DNA of 64,000 bases from Streptomyces sp. NBC_00683. Lineage in GTDB: Bacteria > Actinomycetota > Actinomycetes > Streptomycetales > Streptomycetaceae. Below the pieces are notes generated by a model. That model ran no database searches. It was not told the DNA's origin and saw only the letters and a program-made list of their open reading frames with translations. Numbering within the stretch: position 1 is the first letter of the stretch; the number at the start of each line of letters is the position of its first letter. Both the position numbers and the translations under genes were made by a program. The stretch is from assembly GCF_036226745.1 (NCBI RefSeq), contig NZ_CP109013.1, positions 5,580,001 to 5,644,000 on the forward strand. The letters are read 5' to 3'. Shown in pieces: positions 53,537 through 61,753 of the stretch.

Positions 53537-54250
53537 ATGGCGACACCGCCGCAGAACATTGATCCGTATCCAGTCCCGCCCACTCAGCCCGCACCCGCAC
53601 CCGTACCTGCACCCGCAGCCGTACCGCTCCCGGGGCTTGTAGGGGCCGACTCGCAGTCCTGCCAATTCTGCGGCGGGATGCCGGCGCTCAGAGCCACGAT
53701 CCGGGGCCATCAGGGCTTTCTCATCGTCATGCGGTTCCTCAAGGTGCGGGGTCACTTCTGTCGCACCTGCGGCATCGCCACGCACCGTGAGATGAGCACC
53801 AAGACGCTGTGGCAGGGGTGGTGGGGCATCGCCTCCTTCGTCATCGCCCCGGTCACCCTGATCTCCAACCTCGTCGCTCGCTTTCGCTTCGGCCGGATGA
53901 CGCCTCCCGCCGACGGCCTGCGACCTCCGCTCGACCCCAGAAAGCCGGTCATACGACGTGTCGAGGCGTTTGGCGTCCTCGCGCCGTTCCTCATCGTCGG
54001 GTTCTTCGCGATCGCCGCGGAGCTGGACGACAGCGCGAACACCGCCAGGGTCGGTGAGTGCGTGCGCGTCAGCGGAACGGAAAGCGCTCCTGAAGTCGCT
54101 GTTGTCGACTGCGGTTCGGCCGAGGCGGAGTTCAAGGTTGCGGAGCGGCACGAGGGCAGTGATGCCCGCTGCGACCGCACCAACTTTTCCGAGTACGCCG
54201 AGTACGGAGGCCGAGACAGCTTCACCCTGTGCCTCGCTCCGCTCGACTGA
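53537..54250 (+). CDS. membrane protein with cysteine ribbon (LppU-like)
   Basis: The 237-residue protein has a Pro/Ala-rich N-tail of about 35 residues, a CxxC ribbon (CQFCGG) with a second CRTC further on, and two hydrophobic segments (WGIASFVIAPVTLISNLVA, GVLAPFLIVGFFAIAAEL). A C-terminal outside domain with four Cys follows (GECVRVSG, VVDCGS, DARCDR, LCLAPLD). The C-terminal part matches what I know as the LppU/SCO3897 family. The function is unknown. It is followed by a terminator-like hairpin. Confidence 0.72.
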   Translation: MATPPQNIDPYPVPPTQPAPAPVPAPAAVPLPGLVGADSQSCQFCGGMPALRATIRGHQGFLIVMRFLKVRGHFCRTCGIATHREMSTKTLWQGWWGIASFVIAPVTLISNLVARFRFGRMTPPADGLRPPLDPRKPVIRRVEAFGVLAPFLIVGFFAIAAELDDSANTARVGECVRVSGTESAPEVAVVDCGSAEAEFKVAERHEGSDARCDRTNFSEYAEYGGRDSFTLCLAPLD

Positions 54251-54368
54251 GGGCTGTCCCGTCACTCGTGATGGATCGGTGCGCAGCGGCAGATGCGGTG
54301 CATCACTGATGTCGATGCCGATGCCGGCGACCGAGCCCGCCGCGCCAGACAGCTCTGCGTAGTGTTCC

Positions 54369-54395
54369 GGCTCCGTGGCATCCGGCCACGGAGCC
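54369..54395. terminator. strong hairpin
   Basis: GGCTCCGTGG and CCACGGAGCC form a perfect 10-bp stem with loop CATCCGG, 118 bp after the previous gene; probably its terminator. Confidence 0.6.
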
Positions 54396-54477
54396 CGCGC
54401 AGGAAACCGCTTGGCGGACCACGGCGACCCTTGCTACGTTTCCGGAGGCCGTGCGAGAGAACGAGGAGGTGGTACCC

Positions 54478-54531
54478 GTGAACGCAGTATCGACATGGGT
54501 GCTCCCCTCCGGGGCCACGGTCGGGCGATAG
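54478..54531 (+). CDS. possible 17-residue leader peptide
   Basis: GAGGAGG (54463-54469) lies at ideal spacing before GTG 54478, which opens a 17-codon frame (VNAVSTWVLPSGATVGR) ending in TAG at 54529-54531. The stop abuts a nested inverted repeat that reaches the next ATG at 54576. A leader that couples translation to that structure is possible. Nothing else shows it is made. Confidence 0.3.
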   Translation: MNAVSTWVLPSGATVGR

Positions 54532-54575
54532 GTCGTCCGGGAGCGCCGTTCTGAGCACTCCCGAAAGGCACGACC
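54531..54575 (+). promoter_or_regulatory. nested hairpin covering the hydrolase ribosome site
   Basis: GGTCGT (54531-54536) pairs with ACGACC (54570-54575) and GGGAG (54539-54543) with CTCCC (54558-54562). The likely ribosome site (GAAAGG, 54563-54568) lies between the two right-hand arms. Confidence 0.4.
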
Positions 54576-55322
54576 ATGCAATTCACTTCCGAACAGCGCC
54601 TCGACGACGGCGTCCTCGAACGCGAATTCACCCTCGGTGAGATCCCCGGCATCCTGTGGACGCCCGCGTCCGCGCCCGCATCCGCCTCCGCACCGGCGCC
54701 CTTGATCCTTCTCGGCCATCCCCCGCTCGGACTGCACAGGATGTACCCCCGGCTGGCGGGACGGGCCCGGCAGGCCGTGGCGGATGGCTTCGCCGCCGCC
54801 ACCATCGAACTCCCCGGGAGCGGCGACCGGCCCCGTTGGGCCGCCGCCGAGCAGGCCCGCGCCGACCTGCGCCGGGTCATGGAAGCCGGCGAGCCGGTCA
54901 ACGACGAGATCATCGACGCCCTCGTCCTCCCGCTCGTCGAAAAGTCGGTCCCGGAATGGCAGGCCGCCCTGGACGCCCTCCTGTCGCTGCCGGAGATCGG
55001 CGGCCCGGTCGGGTACTCGGGGGGAGTGATCTCCATCGGCGTCCGGCTTGCGGTGGTCGAGCCGCGCATCGTCGCCGCCTGCTTCTTTGCCGGGAGTTTT
55101 GTGCCTCGCGCCATGTTCGAGGAGGCCCGCCGGGTCACCATTCCGCTGCATGTCCTGCTGCAGTGGGACGACGAAGGGAACGACCGGCAGGCGGCCCTGG
55201 ACCTGTTCGACGCCTTCGGCTCCGAGGAGAAGACGCTGCAAGCCAACATGGGCGGGCACACCGGCGTCCCGCAGTTCGCGGGGGACGATGCGGCCCGGTT
55301 CTTCGCCCGTCACCTGAAGTGA
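54576..55322 (+). CDS. alpha/beta hydrolase
   Basis: The 248-residue protein is a dienelactone-hydrolase-type fold: LILLGHPPLGLHRMYP (oxyanion region), FAAATIELPGSGDRP, VGYSGGVISIGVRLA (nucleophile GYSGG), VLLQWDDEGN (Asp) and GGHTGVPQFA (His). The esterase or lyase substrate is unknown. The upstream leader has a possible short peptide and a hairpin over the ribosome site. A strong terminator lies 103 bp downstream. Confidence 0.82.
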   Translation: MQFTSEQRLDDGVLEREFTLGEIPGILWTPASAPASASAPAPLILLGHPPLGLHRMYPRLAGRARQAVADGFAAATIELPGSGDRPRWAAAEQARADLRRVMEAGEPVNDEIIDALVLPLVEKSVPEWQAALDALLSLPEIGGPVGYSGGVISIGVRLAVVEPRIVAACFFAGSFVPRAMFEEARRVTIPLHVLLQWDDEGNDRQAALDLFDAFGSEEKTLQANMGGHTGVPQFAGDDAARFFARHLK

Positions 55323-55424
55323 GGCCGGTCCGTCAGGCCGACAGCAGCCGGTAATCCGTAAACGGTGTCGGCCAGGACGGTGCTCGTCGAGGACAGGCCC
55401 CGGCTCTCCTCGGCTCTCCGTAGT

Positions 55425-55458
55425 GCGGGCCCCTGCCAACTCTCCGGCAGGGGCCCGC
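55425..55458. terminator. bidirectional terminator
   Basis: GCGGGCCCCTGCC and GGCAGGGGCCCGC form a perfect 13-bp stem with loop AACTCTCC, between the convergent hydrolase and TetR genes. Confidence 0.75.
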
Positions 55459-55494
55459 CCTGCCCGGCCCGGCGTCGTGGTCCGTACCGACCGC

Positions 55495-56199
55495 TCAGCG
55501 ACCCAGCCGGGCCGCGAGCCCGTCGAGCACGCAGTCCAGGCCGAAGGCGAACTCGACGTCGGGGTCGGGTTCCTCGGCTTCGTGGACGCGGCGGGCGAGC
55601 ATCGGGTGTTTCCCCGCCGCGAGGACCTCGCTGATGTAGGGCCCGACGTTGCGCTGCCACTCCTCCTCGCTGAGCCCGGTGCGCTGTTCCGCGCGTCGAA
55701 GGGCCTGCTGGGCGGCGACCGAACCCAGTACGTACGCGTGCACGGCGCCGAGCGCCTGCGAGGCCAGGGTGATGTCGGGCGTGAGCGCGACGGCGGCGCG
55801 CAGCGCGGACTCGGACCGCCGAAGCGAGTTGGGGCCGAGCGCGGGCCTCCCCGTCAGTTCACCCGCCAGCCAGGGATGCCGCAGCAGCGTCGCACGCGAC
55901 GCGTGCGCGACCGCCCCCAGACCGGCACGCCAGTCCTCGGTGGACTCGGGCAGCGGATCCTCGCCCTGCGCCGCGTCGACCATCAGGTCCACCAGCTCGT
56001 CGCGGTTGGTGATGTACCGGTAGAGCGTGGCGGTCCCGGAACCGAGATCACCCGCGACCCGACGCATCGACACCGCCGCCAGTCCCTCCGCGTCCGCGAC
56101 GGCCAGCGCGGCGGCCACGTACTGGTCCACCCCGGGCGCGCGTCGCCGCGGTTCGGGGCGCGGCCGGGTCCACACCGACGAGGGAACGGGGTCGGTCAT
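55495..56199 (-). CDS. TetR-family regulator of the FAD monooxygenase
   Basis: ATG 56199 gives 234 residues. After a short basic tail comes the TetR HTH (ALAVADAEGLAAVSMRRVAGDLG, GTATLYRYITNRDELVDLM), then the helical ligand part of the TetR_C group (LRHPWLAGELTGRPALGPNSLRR). It is divergent from the monooxygenase at 56255, with only 55 bp between starts and repeated operator-like elements, so it should control that gene. The inducer is unknown, perhaps the monooxygenase's aromatic substrate. Confidence 0.87.
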   Translation of the reverse strand: MTDPVPSSVWTRPRPEPRRRAPGVDQYVAAALAVADAEGLAAVSMRRVAGDLGSGTATLYRYITNRDELVDLMVDAAQGEDPLPESTEDWRAGLGAVAHASRATLLRHPWLAGELTGRPALGPNSLRRSESALRAAVALTPDITLASQALGAVHAYVLGSVAAQQALRRAEQRTGLSEEEWQRNVGPYISEVLAAGKHPMLARRVHEAEEPDPDVEFAFGLDCVLDGLAARLGR

Positions 56200-56218
56200 C
56201 GGGGCGGTCCTTTCCTCG

Positions 56219-56248
56219 TTGACCCGCATCGTACCTTCTGGCTACGGT
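56219..56248 (+). promoter_or_regulatory. promoter giving a leaderless monooxygenase mRNA
   Basis: TTGACC (56219-56224), 18 bp, TACGGT (56243-56248). The expected start site falls at or within a base or two of the ATG at 56255, so the message would lack a leader. Confidence 0.5.
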
Positions 56249-56279
56249 GTATCCATGACGGAGACAGTGTATCCAGAAG
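56235..56279. promoter_or_regulatory. operator-like repeats over the monooxygenase start
   Basis: GTGTATCCA occurs at 56247-56255 and 56267-56275 (20-bp spacing). CTTCTGG (56235-56241) is inverted to CCAGAAG (56273-56279). They straddle the -10 box and the ATG and are the likely TetR sites. Confidence 0.5.
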
Positions 56280-57835
56280 TGCCGGTCCTCGTGGTCGGAG
56301 GTGGCAGCGTCGGCCTGCTCACCGCGGCGCTGCTCACCCACCACGGCGTCCCCGCGGTGCTCGTCGAACGCCGGTCCGGGCCGTCGGTGCACCCACGTGC
56401 CACCGGCATCGGACCGCGTACCGTCGAGGTCCTCCGCGAACTCGGGCTCGACACCGCCGTCGACGCCGCCGCGGTCGACCTCCGGGGCGGCGCGGGCAAG
56501 GCGGTGGCGCGGACCGTCGTCGAGATGGGCGCGGGTGACGTCGTGACCGTGCCCATGCCGGCTCCGTCCGCCGGCGAACTGGACGTGACACCGTTCAGGC
56601 TGCGAGGTGTCTGCGCCCAGGACCGGCTCGACGCCGTCGTGGCAGCCGACCTGGCACGCCGCGGAGTGGACCTGCGCTGGTCGACCCGACTGGTCGGCAT
56701 CGCGCAGGACGCCGACGGGGTCGACGTCGAACTGGAGGGACCGGACGGCCGCTACCCGTTGCGGTGCACGCGCGTGGTCGCCGCCGACGGCACGCACAGC
56801 ACCGTGCGGAGCGCCCTCGGCGTGGGCACCTCCGGGCCGGGCGACCTGGGCAAGTCGATGATCAACATCCTGTTCCGCGCCGACCTGCGACCGCACCTGC
56901 GGGGAATGTCCTTCGCCACCTGCACGATCACCACGCCGGAGGCGCCCGGCCTGCTGGCCACCGTGGACGGCGAGACGAACTGGGTCTTCCACGTCCCCTG
57001 CGACGTCGACGGCGGCGAACGCCCCGAGGACTTCACGCACGAGCGCTGCGCCGCGGTCGTCCGGCTGGCGGTCGGCGATCCCGGCCTCGACGTCGAGGTG
57101 CGCAGCGTGCTCTCGTGGCGGCCCCGGAGCGCGGCGGCCGAGAGCTTCGCCGTCGGCAGTGTGTTCCTCGTGGGCGACGCCGCGCACACCGTGTCGCCCC
57201 TGGGCGCGTTCGGCCTCAACACCGGGGTCGCCGACGCGCACAACCTGGCGTGGAAGCTGGCCGCCGTCCACCACGGCGAGGCCGGTGCCGGGCTGCTCGA
57301 CACCTACGCGCAGGAACGTGAACCGGTCGCCGCGGCGACACTGGACCAGGCGATGCGCAGGCTCGCCGACCCGGAGCTGCACTGGGGGCGCGGTCCCGAG
57401 GCAGACGCCGCCAGGGCGGCGGCGGGGGTGTGGGCGGCGCCGGTCGTGCACCTCGGCCAGAGGTACGACTCGGCCGCCGTCGTCGACCCGCGGCCGGAAC
57501 TCCCGTCCACAGTGGACCTGGTGCTGGACGGGTCGCCGGGTTCACGGGTGCCCCACGCGTGGATCGACGGAGTGTCCACGCTCGACATGGTGGCGTCCCG
57601 GTGGACCCTGCTGGTGGGCGACGCGGGCGAGCGCTGGCTCACCGCCGCGGCGGACGCCGCACTGCCCGCGCATCGCGTCGCGGTCCCGTGGCTGCCCGAG
57701 GAAGGGGCGCTGCTCGTCCGTCCGGACGGGATCGTCGCGATGCGCGCCACGGTGTCGCCGGCGGATCCGGCTCGGTTCCTCACCGAGGTCCTGGACCAAG
57801 TGCTGGCCAGGCCGGCCCCGGTGCCGAGCTCCTGA
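56255..57835 (+). CDS. class A FAD-dependent aromatic monooxygenase
   Basis: ATG 56255 gives 526 residues, the length of polyketide/rifampicin-type hydroxylases. The FAD site begins VLVVGGGSVGLLTAALLTHHG and ends in VLVERRSGPS. The second flavin motif is VFLVGDAAHTVSPLGAFGLNTGVADAHNLAWKL, and a thioredoxin-like C-terminal domain follows (SRWTLLVGDAGERW). These enzymes hydroxylate phenolic rings using NAD(P)H and oxygen. Divergent TetR control suggests drug or aromatic detoxification. A longer in-frame start upstream lies in the tetR gene and is rejected. Confidence 0.88.
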   Translation: MTETVYPEVPVLVVGGGSVGLLTAALLTHHGVPAVLVERRSGPSVHPRATGIGPRTVEVLRELGLDTAVDAAAVDLRGGAGKAVARTVVEMGAGDVVTVPMPAPSAGELDVTPFRLRGVCAQDRLDAVVAADLARRGVDLRWSTRLVGIAQDADGVDVELEGPDGRYPLRCTRVVAADGTHSTVRSALGVGTSGPGDLGKSMINILFRADLRPHLRGMSFATCTITTPEAPGLLATVDGETNWVFHVPCDVDGGERPEDFTHERCAAVVRLAVGDPGLDVEVRSVLSWRPRSAAAESFAVGSVFLVGDAAHTVSPLGAFGLNTGVADAHNLAWKLAAVHHGEAGAGLLDTYAQEREPVAAATLDQAMRRLADPELHWGRGPEADAARAAAGVWAAPVVHLGQRYDSAAVVDPRPELPSTVDLVLDGSPGSRVPHAWIDGVSTLDMVASRWTLLVGDAGERWLTAAADAALPAHRVAVPWLPEEGALLVRPDGIVAMRATVSPADPARFLTEVLDQVLARPAPVPSS

Positions 57836-57874
57836 ACGTGGGCGCCTCGACGTGGGCGCCTCCGCTTCCTGGTG

Positions 57875-60769
57875 TCAGGAACGGGCCATGAGGGCGGCAA
57901 GCCCCGCCCGGGTGGCGACGTCGGTCTTGCGAAACACCCGGGAGATGTGGGTCTCGACGGTACGCCGACTGAGGTAGAGCCTGGCCGCGATCGCCTGGTT
58001 GGTGAGGCCCTCGGCCACCAGTTCGGCGACCTCCCGTTCGCGTGCCGTCAAGGAGGCCAGCCACGGCGGGGCGGGGGAGGACGGCGCGGACGGCCGCGTC
58101 ATCTCCGCCAGGCCGACCAGCAGGCCCGCGCCCCCGCCGGTGGCCAGCCGACGGCCCTGTTCCCACATGGCCGCACCGCGCGCTCCGAACCCGGCAGCCG
58201 TCATCGCCGGGGCCGCGAGCAGCAGTGACCGCGCCTCCCAGAACACGGCACCGGACCGTGCGCATTCCGCCGCCGCCTCGGCGAGCAGCTTCGCCGCCCT
58301 GGCAGGGTCGCCGCCGTGCAGCGCGAGTTGTGCCGCACTGCGCATCGCGGAGGCGCGCTGCACGGGCAGGCCGAGCTGCTCCGCGTCCTTGCGGGCCCGC
58401 TCGGACCATGCGGACGCGGAGTCGACGTCCCCGGTGAAGAGGGCCGCCGTGACGAGAAGCTCCGACAGGAGGGGGCGCATCGAGGGCTGCAGGCCACGCA
58501 GGTCGTCGCCCCCGGCCCGGAGGAGGGCGTCCCGGGCACGGTGCGGATCACCGCCGGTGAGCGCCGCGTAGCCGAGCATGCACCAGGCCATGGAGGCCCG
58601 CCAGTTGTCGCTCGGCCCCATGGACGCGACGGCCTCCTCGGCGGCAGCCAGTGCTTCCGGGTCACCGGGTGCGGACGCCGCGATGCGTACCTGGGCCTTG
58701 TTGGCCAGGACGAAGGCGAGCAGTTCGCTGCTGCCGATACCGCGGGCGATGTCCTCGGCCTCGTCCGCCAGTTCACAGGCCGACGGGAGCCGGCAGGTCT
58801 GGATCCGTACGTGTGCCTTGCACAGCAGCAGGAGCGGCAGGAGGTAGACCTGTCCGCTGCGCCGGGCGATCCCGAGGCCCCGGTCCGCGTGGCGCTCGGC
58901 ATCGGTGAAGCGGCCGAGGAATGCCTCCGCCCAGGCCAGTCTGCCCAGCGGCTCGCACAGCGCCGTGAGGTCGTCGTCGGGCAGACCGTCCAGCAAATCG
59001 GCCGCCTGCGCGGCGTACGAGCCCGCCGCGGCCACACCGCCCTCGTAGGCCTCGCCGAACGCGGCGACCGCCAGTGCCCCCGCCTCGCCGAGTTCGTTGC
59101 CGAGGGCGCGGGCTTCCGCGAGGGTCCGTGCGACCTCGCCCCGCATCTGCGGATAGGAGGCGTTGTGCGGTGCGGACGAGCTCAGTTCGAGGCCGATCGA
59201 CACCCTGTCGGACGGCGACAGTTCCGGCCGGCTGCTCAACTCGCGGCGCAGGAGCGCGATTGCCTCCGGATACCTTCCGAGGTGGCGCTCCGTCAAGGCA
59301 CACAGCACGACCGCCGACGTCCTGACGCCCGCCTCGTCGGGACCGGCCGTGCTGATCACTTTGTGCAGCAGGTCGCGGCTCTCCCGCAGCCCGCCGGCAA
59401 CACCCAGTGCGCGGGCACGACGCAGTATCAGATCGCGCCGTTCGGCGGCGCGTTCGACCGTGTCGGGCAGCAGCCGGAGCGCGGCCCCGAGCCAGTGGGC
59501 GCAGCTCGTCGGGGCCGTCGACGCGGTCTGCTCGGCTGCCTGTCTCAGTACGGCGTACGCCTGCGGGTCCCACGAGGTCACCGACCGTTCGACGTGCCGG
59601 GCCTGCTCGACGGCCGGTGCGCGGGTGCGGGCCAGCTCGGCGGCTGCGGCGCGATGGATCTCGACGCGCCGCCGGGCGGCGGTGGACTCATGGACCAGGG
59701 TCCGGATCACCGGGTGGCGCAACACCATGCGCCCACCCGGGCCCGGCCGCACGAGGTCACGTCGCGCCAAGGCGTCCAGATCGTCGTCGAGCTCGGCATC
59801 GGTACGGCCGGTCGCCCTGCGGATCACCGGGGACACCGCGTGATCGCCGAGCACGGCGATCGCCTCCAGGGCCCGGTGCTGCGACGGGGTCAGCGGGGCC
59901 AGCTCGTTCAGCAGCAGTGCTCCGAGTCCGGTGGGCAGTTCGCCGAGACCGTTCTCGGCGGAGGCCGAGGAGGACGTAGGGCGCCGCGCGGCGCCCTCGC
60001 GGTGCGCGTGCAGGAGAGAGAGGAAGTAGAGCGGGTTGCCCTCGCCTGCGGCATAGAGTTGCGCGGCCCGGCCGCGCGGCAGATCGGGTGCGAGCTCTTC
60101 GACGCATTCCTGTTCGGCGAGCGGCGCCAGAGCGATCCGGAGAACCGCATCGGTGTCGACCCCGCGGGTGAGCGCCGCGGTGAGTGCGGTCGGAGTCTGC
60201 CGGTCGCGGCGGGCGACGACGAGGACGACCGGGCCGGGTACGGGATGCCGGACGAGATGGTCCAGGAGCTCCAGCGACGCCGGGTCCGCCCAGTGCACGT
60301 CGTCCAGCGCCACCACCAGGCCGCCGGCCCGCCCGAGCTGCGCCAACAGCCCTGCCACCGAACGGTGGAGGCCGAAGCGGTCGGCGGTGGCCGGCACCGG
60401 TCCGGGGGACGGCCCGGCGCCACGGCCGCCGAGGACCGGGGAGACCGCGTCGAGCAGGTCCGGTGCCGCGTGCGGCAGGCGGTCGTCCAGATCGGCGAAC
60501 GCGTCGGCGAACGGGTGGAAAGGGAGGTGCCGTTCGTACTCGGCCGCCCGGCCGCGCAGCACCGTCACCCCGCGTCGCCGTGCGCGCAGGCAGAGTTCCG
60601 CCATCAGCCGGCTCTTGCCGATCCCTGCCGCGCCGGTGATGTCGACGAAGGGCGGTGCCCCATGGCCCAGCCGGTCGATCACCGTGTCGAGCAGACCCAG
60701 TTCGGCCGTGCGGCCGACGAGGGGGCTCCCGCGGTCGTGAGGTGTGGCAGCGTCTTCCGACGCTCCCAC
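57875..60769 (-). CDS. large LuxR-family (LAL-type) ATP-binding regulator
   Basis: GTG 60769, preceded by GTAGGGAG, gives 964 residues. The N-terminal AAA/NTPase has Walker A TGAAGIGKSRLM and Walker B GGLVVALDDVHWADP. A long TPR-like helical middle follows. The C-terminal LuxR HTH is LTAREREVAELVAEGLTNQAI and YLSRRTVETHISRVFRKT. LAL proteins activate transcription after binding a ligand and ATP and often serve antibiotic or sugar clusters. No biosynthetic cluster is visible here, and the gene converges on the monooxygenase. Its target is unknown. Confidence 0.88.
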   Translation of the reverse strand: MGASEDAATPHDRGSPLVGRTAELGLLDTVIDRLGHGAPPFVDITGAAGIGKSRLMAELCLRARRRGVTVLRGRAAEYERHLPFHPFADAFADLDDRLPHAAPDLLDAVSPVLGGRGAGPSPGPVPATADRFGLHRSVAGLLAQLGRAGGLVVALDDVHWADPASLELLDHLVRHPVPGPVVLVVARRDRQTPTALTAALTRGVDTDAVLRIALAPLAEQECVEELAPDLPRGRAAQLYAAGEGNPLYFLSLLHAHREGAARRPTSSSASAENGLGELPTGLGALLLNELAPLTPSQHRALEAIAVLGDHAVSPVIRRATGRTDAELDDDLDALARRDLVRPGPGGRMVLRHPVIRTLVHESTAARRRVEIHRAAAAELARTRAPAVEQARHVERSVTSWDPQAYAVLRQAAEQTASTAPTSCAHWLGAALRLLPDTVERAAERRDLILRRARALGVAGGLRESRDLLHKVISTAGPDEAGVRTSAVVLCALTERHLGRYPEAIALLRRELSSRPELSPSDRVSIGLELSSSAPHNASYPQMRGEVARTLAEARALGNELGEAGALAVAAFGEAYEGGVAAAGSYAAQAADLLDGLPDDDLTALCEPLGRLAWAEAFLGRFTDAERHADRGLGIARRSGQVYLLPLLLLCKAHVRIQTCRLPSACELADEAEDIARGIGSSELLAFVLANKAQVRIAASAPGDPEALAAAEEAVASMGPSDNWRASMAWCMLGYAALTGGDPHRARDALLRAGGDDLRGLQPSMRPLLSELLVTAALFTGDVDSASAWSERARKDAEQLGLPVQRASAMRSAAQLALHGGDPARAAKLLAEAAAECARSGAVFWEARSLLLAAPAMTAAGFGARGAAMWEQGRRLATGGGAGLLVGLAEMTRPSAPSSPAPPWLASLTAREREVAELVAEGLTNQAIAARLYLSRRTVETHISRVFRKTDVATRAGLAALMARS

Positions 60770-60899
60770 GTGTGTGATCTCCCTACCGAACTCCACGTCA
60801 TTGTCTACCACGTTGAACGGAGGGCCGTTCGAGAGTCGTACACATGCCGCGTCCAGAACCTCCCCCGAGGACGCGGGGTCGTGGGCACCCCTCGCCTTC

Positions 60900-61451
60900 T
60901 CAGCCGAACAGGGCGATGGCGATCCAGGCGAGGATGCCGACCAGCACTCCGAGAATGAGGGCGGCAATCTCGGCGGCGATGAAGACCAGGACGTAGTCAC
61001 CGTTGTGGCTCCACGTGGCGTCCCGCGCGCAGGCGCGGAACGACAGCGACAGGGCGAGGAACGGTCCGAGGATGAGTCCGGTGACGGTGACCCACGTACC
61101 CAGCGCGTAGCCCGACGGTTCGTGGGCCCGGCCCCTCACCATCCGCACCTCCACGGTGCTGCCGGGCTCGTGCGTCTCGGCAGCCTTGTCCAGCGTGACC
61201 TCACGCCGGGGCTCACCCGCCGCGCGCGGCGTGTACATGCCTGTGCAGTCGGTGCCGTCCTGATAGCCCTGCGCGTCGGTGGACTCGTAGCACCTGCTGA
61301 TCCTCATGACGCCGTCCACAGGGCCGATGCCCAGGACCGCCGCCAGGTGGGGCCCCGGGAACAGCCATATCAGCCACCCGGCGACGGTGAGGCTGACCAC
61401 CGCTCCGGTCAGGCCCACCCTGCGTGCCCATGTCCCTGCCGTTCGCGCCAC
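60900..61451 (-). CDS. DUF3592-like membrane protein
   Basis: I chose GTG 61451 because a GGGGAGGG site precedes it at normal spacing; ATG 61541 upstream would add 30 residues. The 183-residue product has an N-terminal helix (LTGAVVSLTVAGWLIWLF), an outside domain with three Cys (SRCYESTD, TDCTGMYTPR), and two more helices (VTVTGLILGPFLALSLSF, IAAEIAALILGVLVGILAWIAI). The layout recalls DUF3592 membrane proteins of unknown role. It is divergent from a lipoprotein gene by about 300 bp. Confidence 0.6.
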   Translation of the reverse strand: MARTAGTWARRVGLTGAVVSLTVAGWLIWLFPGPHLAAVLGIGPVDGVMRISRCYESTDAQGYQDGTDCTGMYTPRAAGEPRREVTLDKAAETHEPGSTVEVRMVRGRAHEPSGYALGTWVTVTGLILGPFLALSLSFRACARDATWSHNGDYVLVFIAAEIAALILGVLVGILAWIAIALFG

Positions 61452-61753
61452 CCGCCTGCCCTCCCCGTAGGCAGCCGTCACGCATACCGCCTGTGACGTG
61501 TACGGCTCACCGGACCGACCGACCTCGACCCTCCCAGCCATCGCGGTGCCGCGCGTCCGTGGATTCCCTGACGGGCCTACGTAATTCAGGGCGTGTGCGG
61601 TCGACCGGCCGGCCAGTACGTAGCGAAGTACGTGAATCCACCGACGCCCTCGGCAGCGGATCCTGCGAGCGTCGGTCGCCGTGCCGCAGCAACAGCCACG
61701 TGCGGGCGCTGCAGGCATTCGGATGATTCACCGGTCGAACAAGAGGTGCTTTC
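61452..61753. other. gene-free divergent stretch with inverted repeats
   Basis: TCCGTGGATTC (61556-61566) pairs with GAATCCACCGA (61634-61644) with one mismatch. CCCTGA (61566-61571) pairs with TCAGGG (61586-61591), and AGTACGT is repeated directly near 61616-61632. No gene was seen. It may be a control region for one or both flanking genes. Confidence 0.45.

Larger units (their letters stand above)
54251..54575. other. gene-free leader stretch before the alpha/beta hydrolase
   Basis: The stretch contains a strong hairpin (54369-54395), a possible 17-residue leader ORF with strong ribosome site, and a hairpin reaching the hydrolase start. Confidence 0.5.

Noticed and set aside
60770..61000. 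In-frame N-terminal extension of the LAL regulator
   Set aside because: The extension overlaps the next gene, is Ser/Pro-rich, and a GTG with a good ribosome site at 60769 gives the normal family N-terminus.
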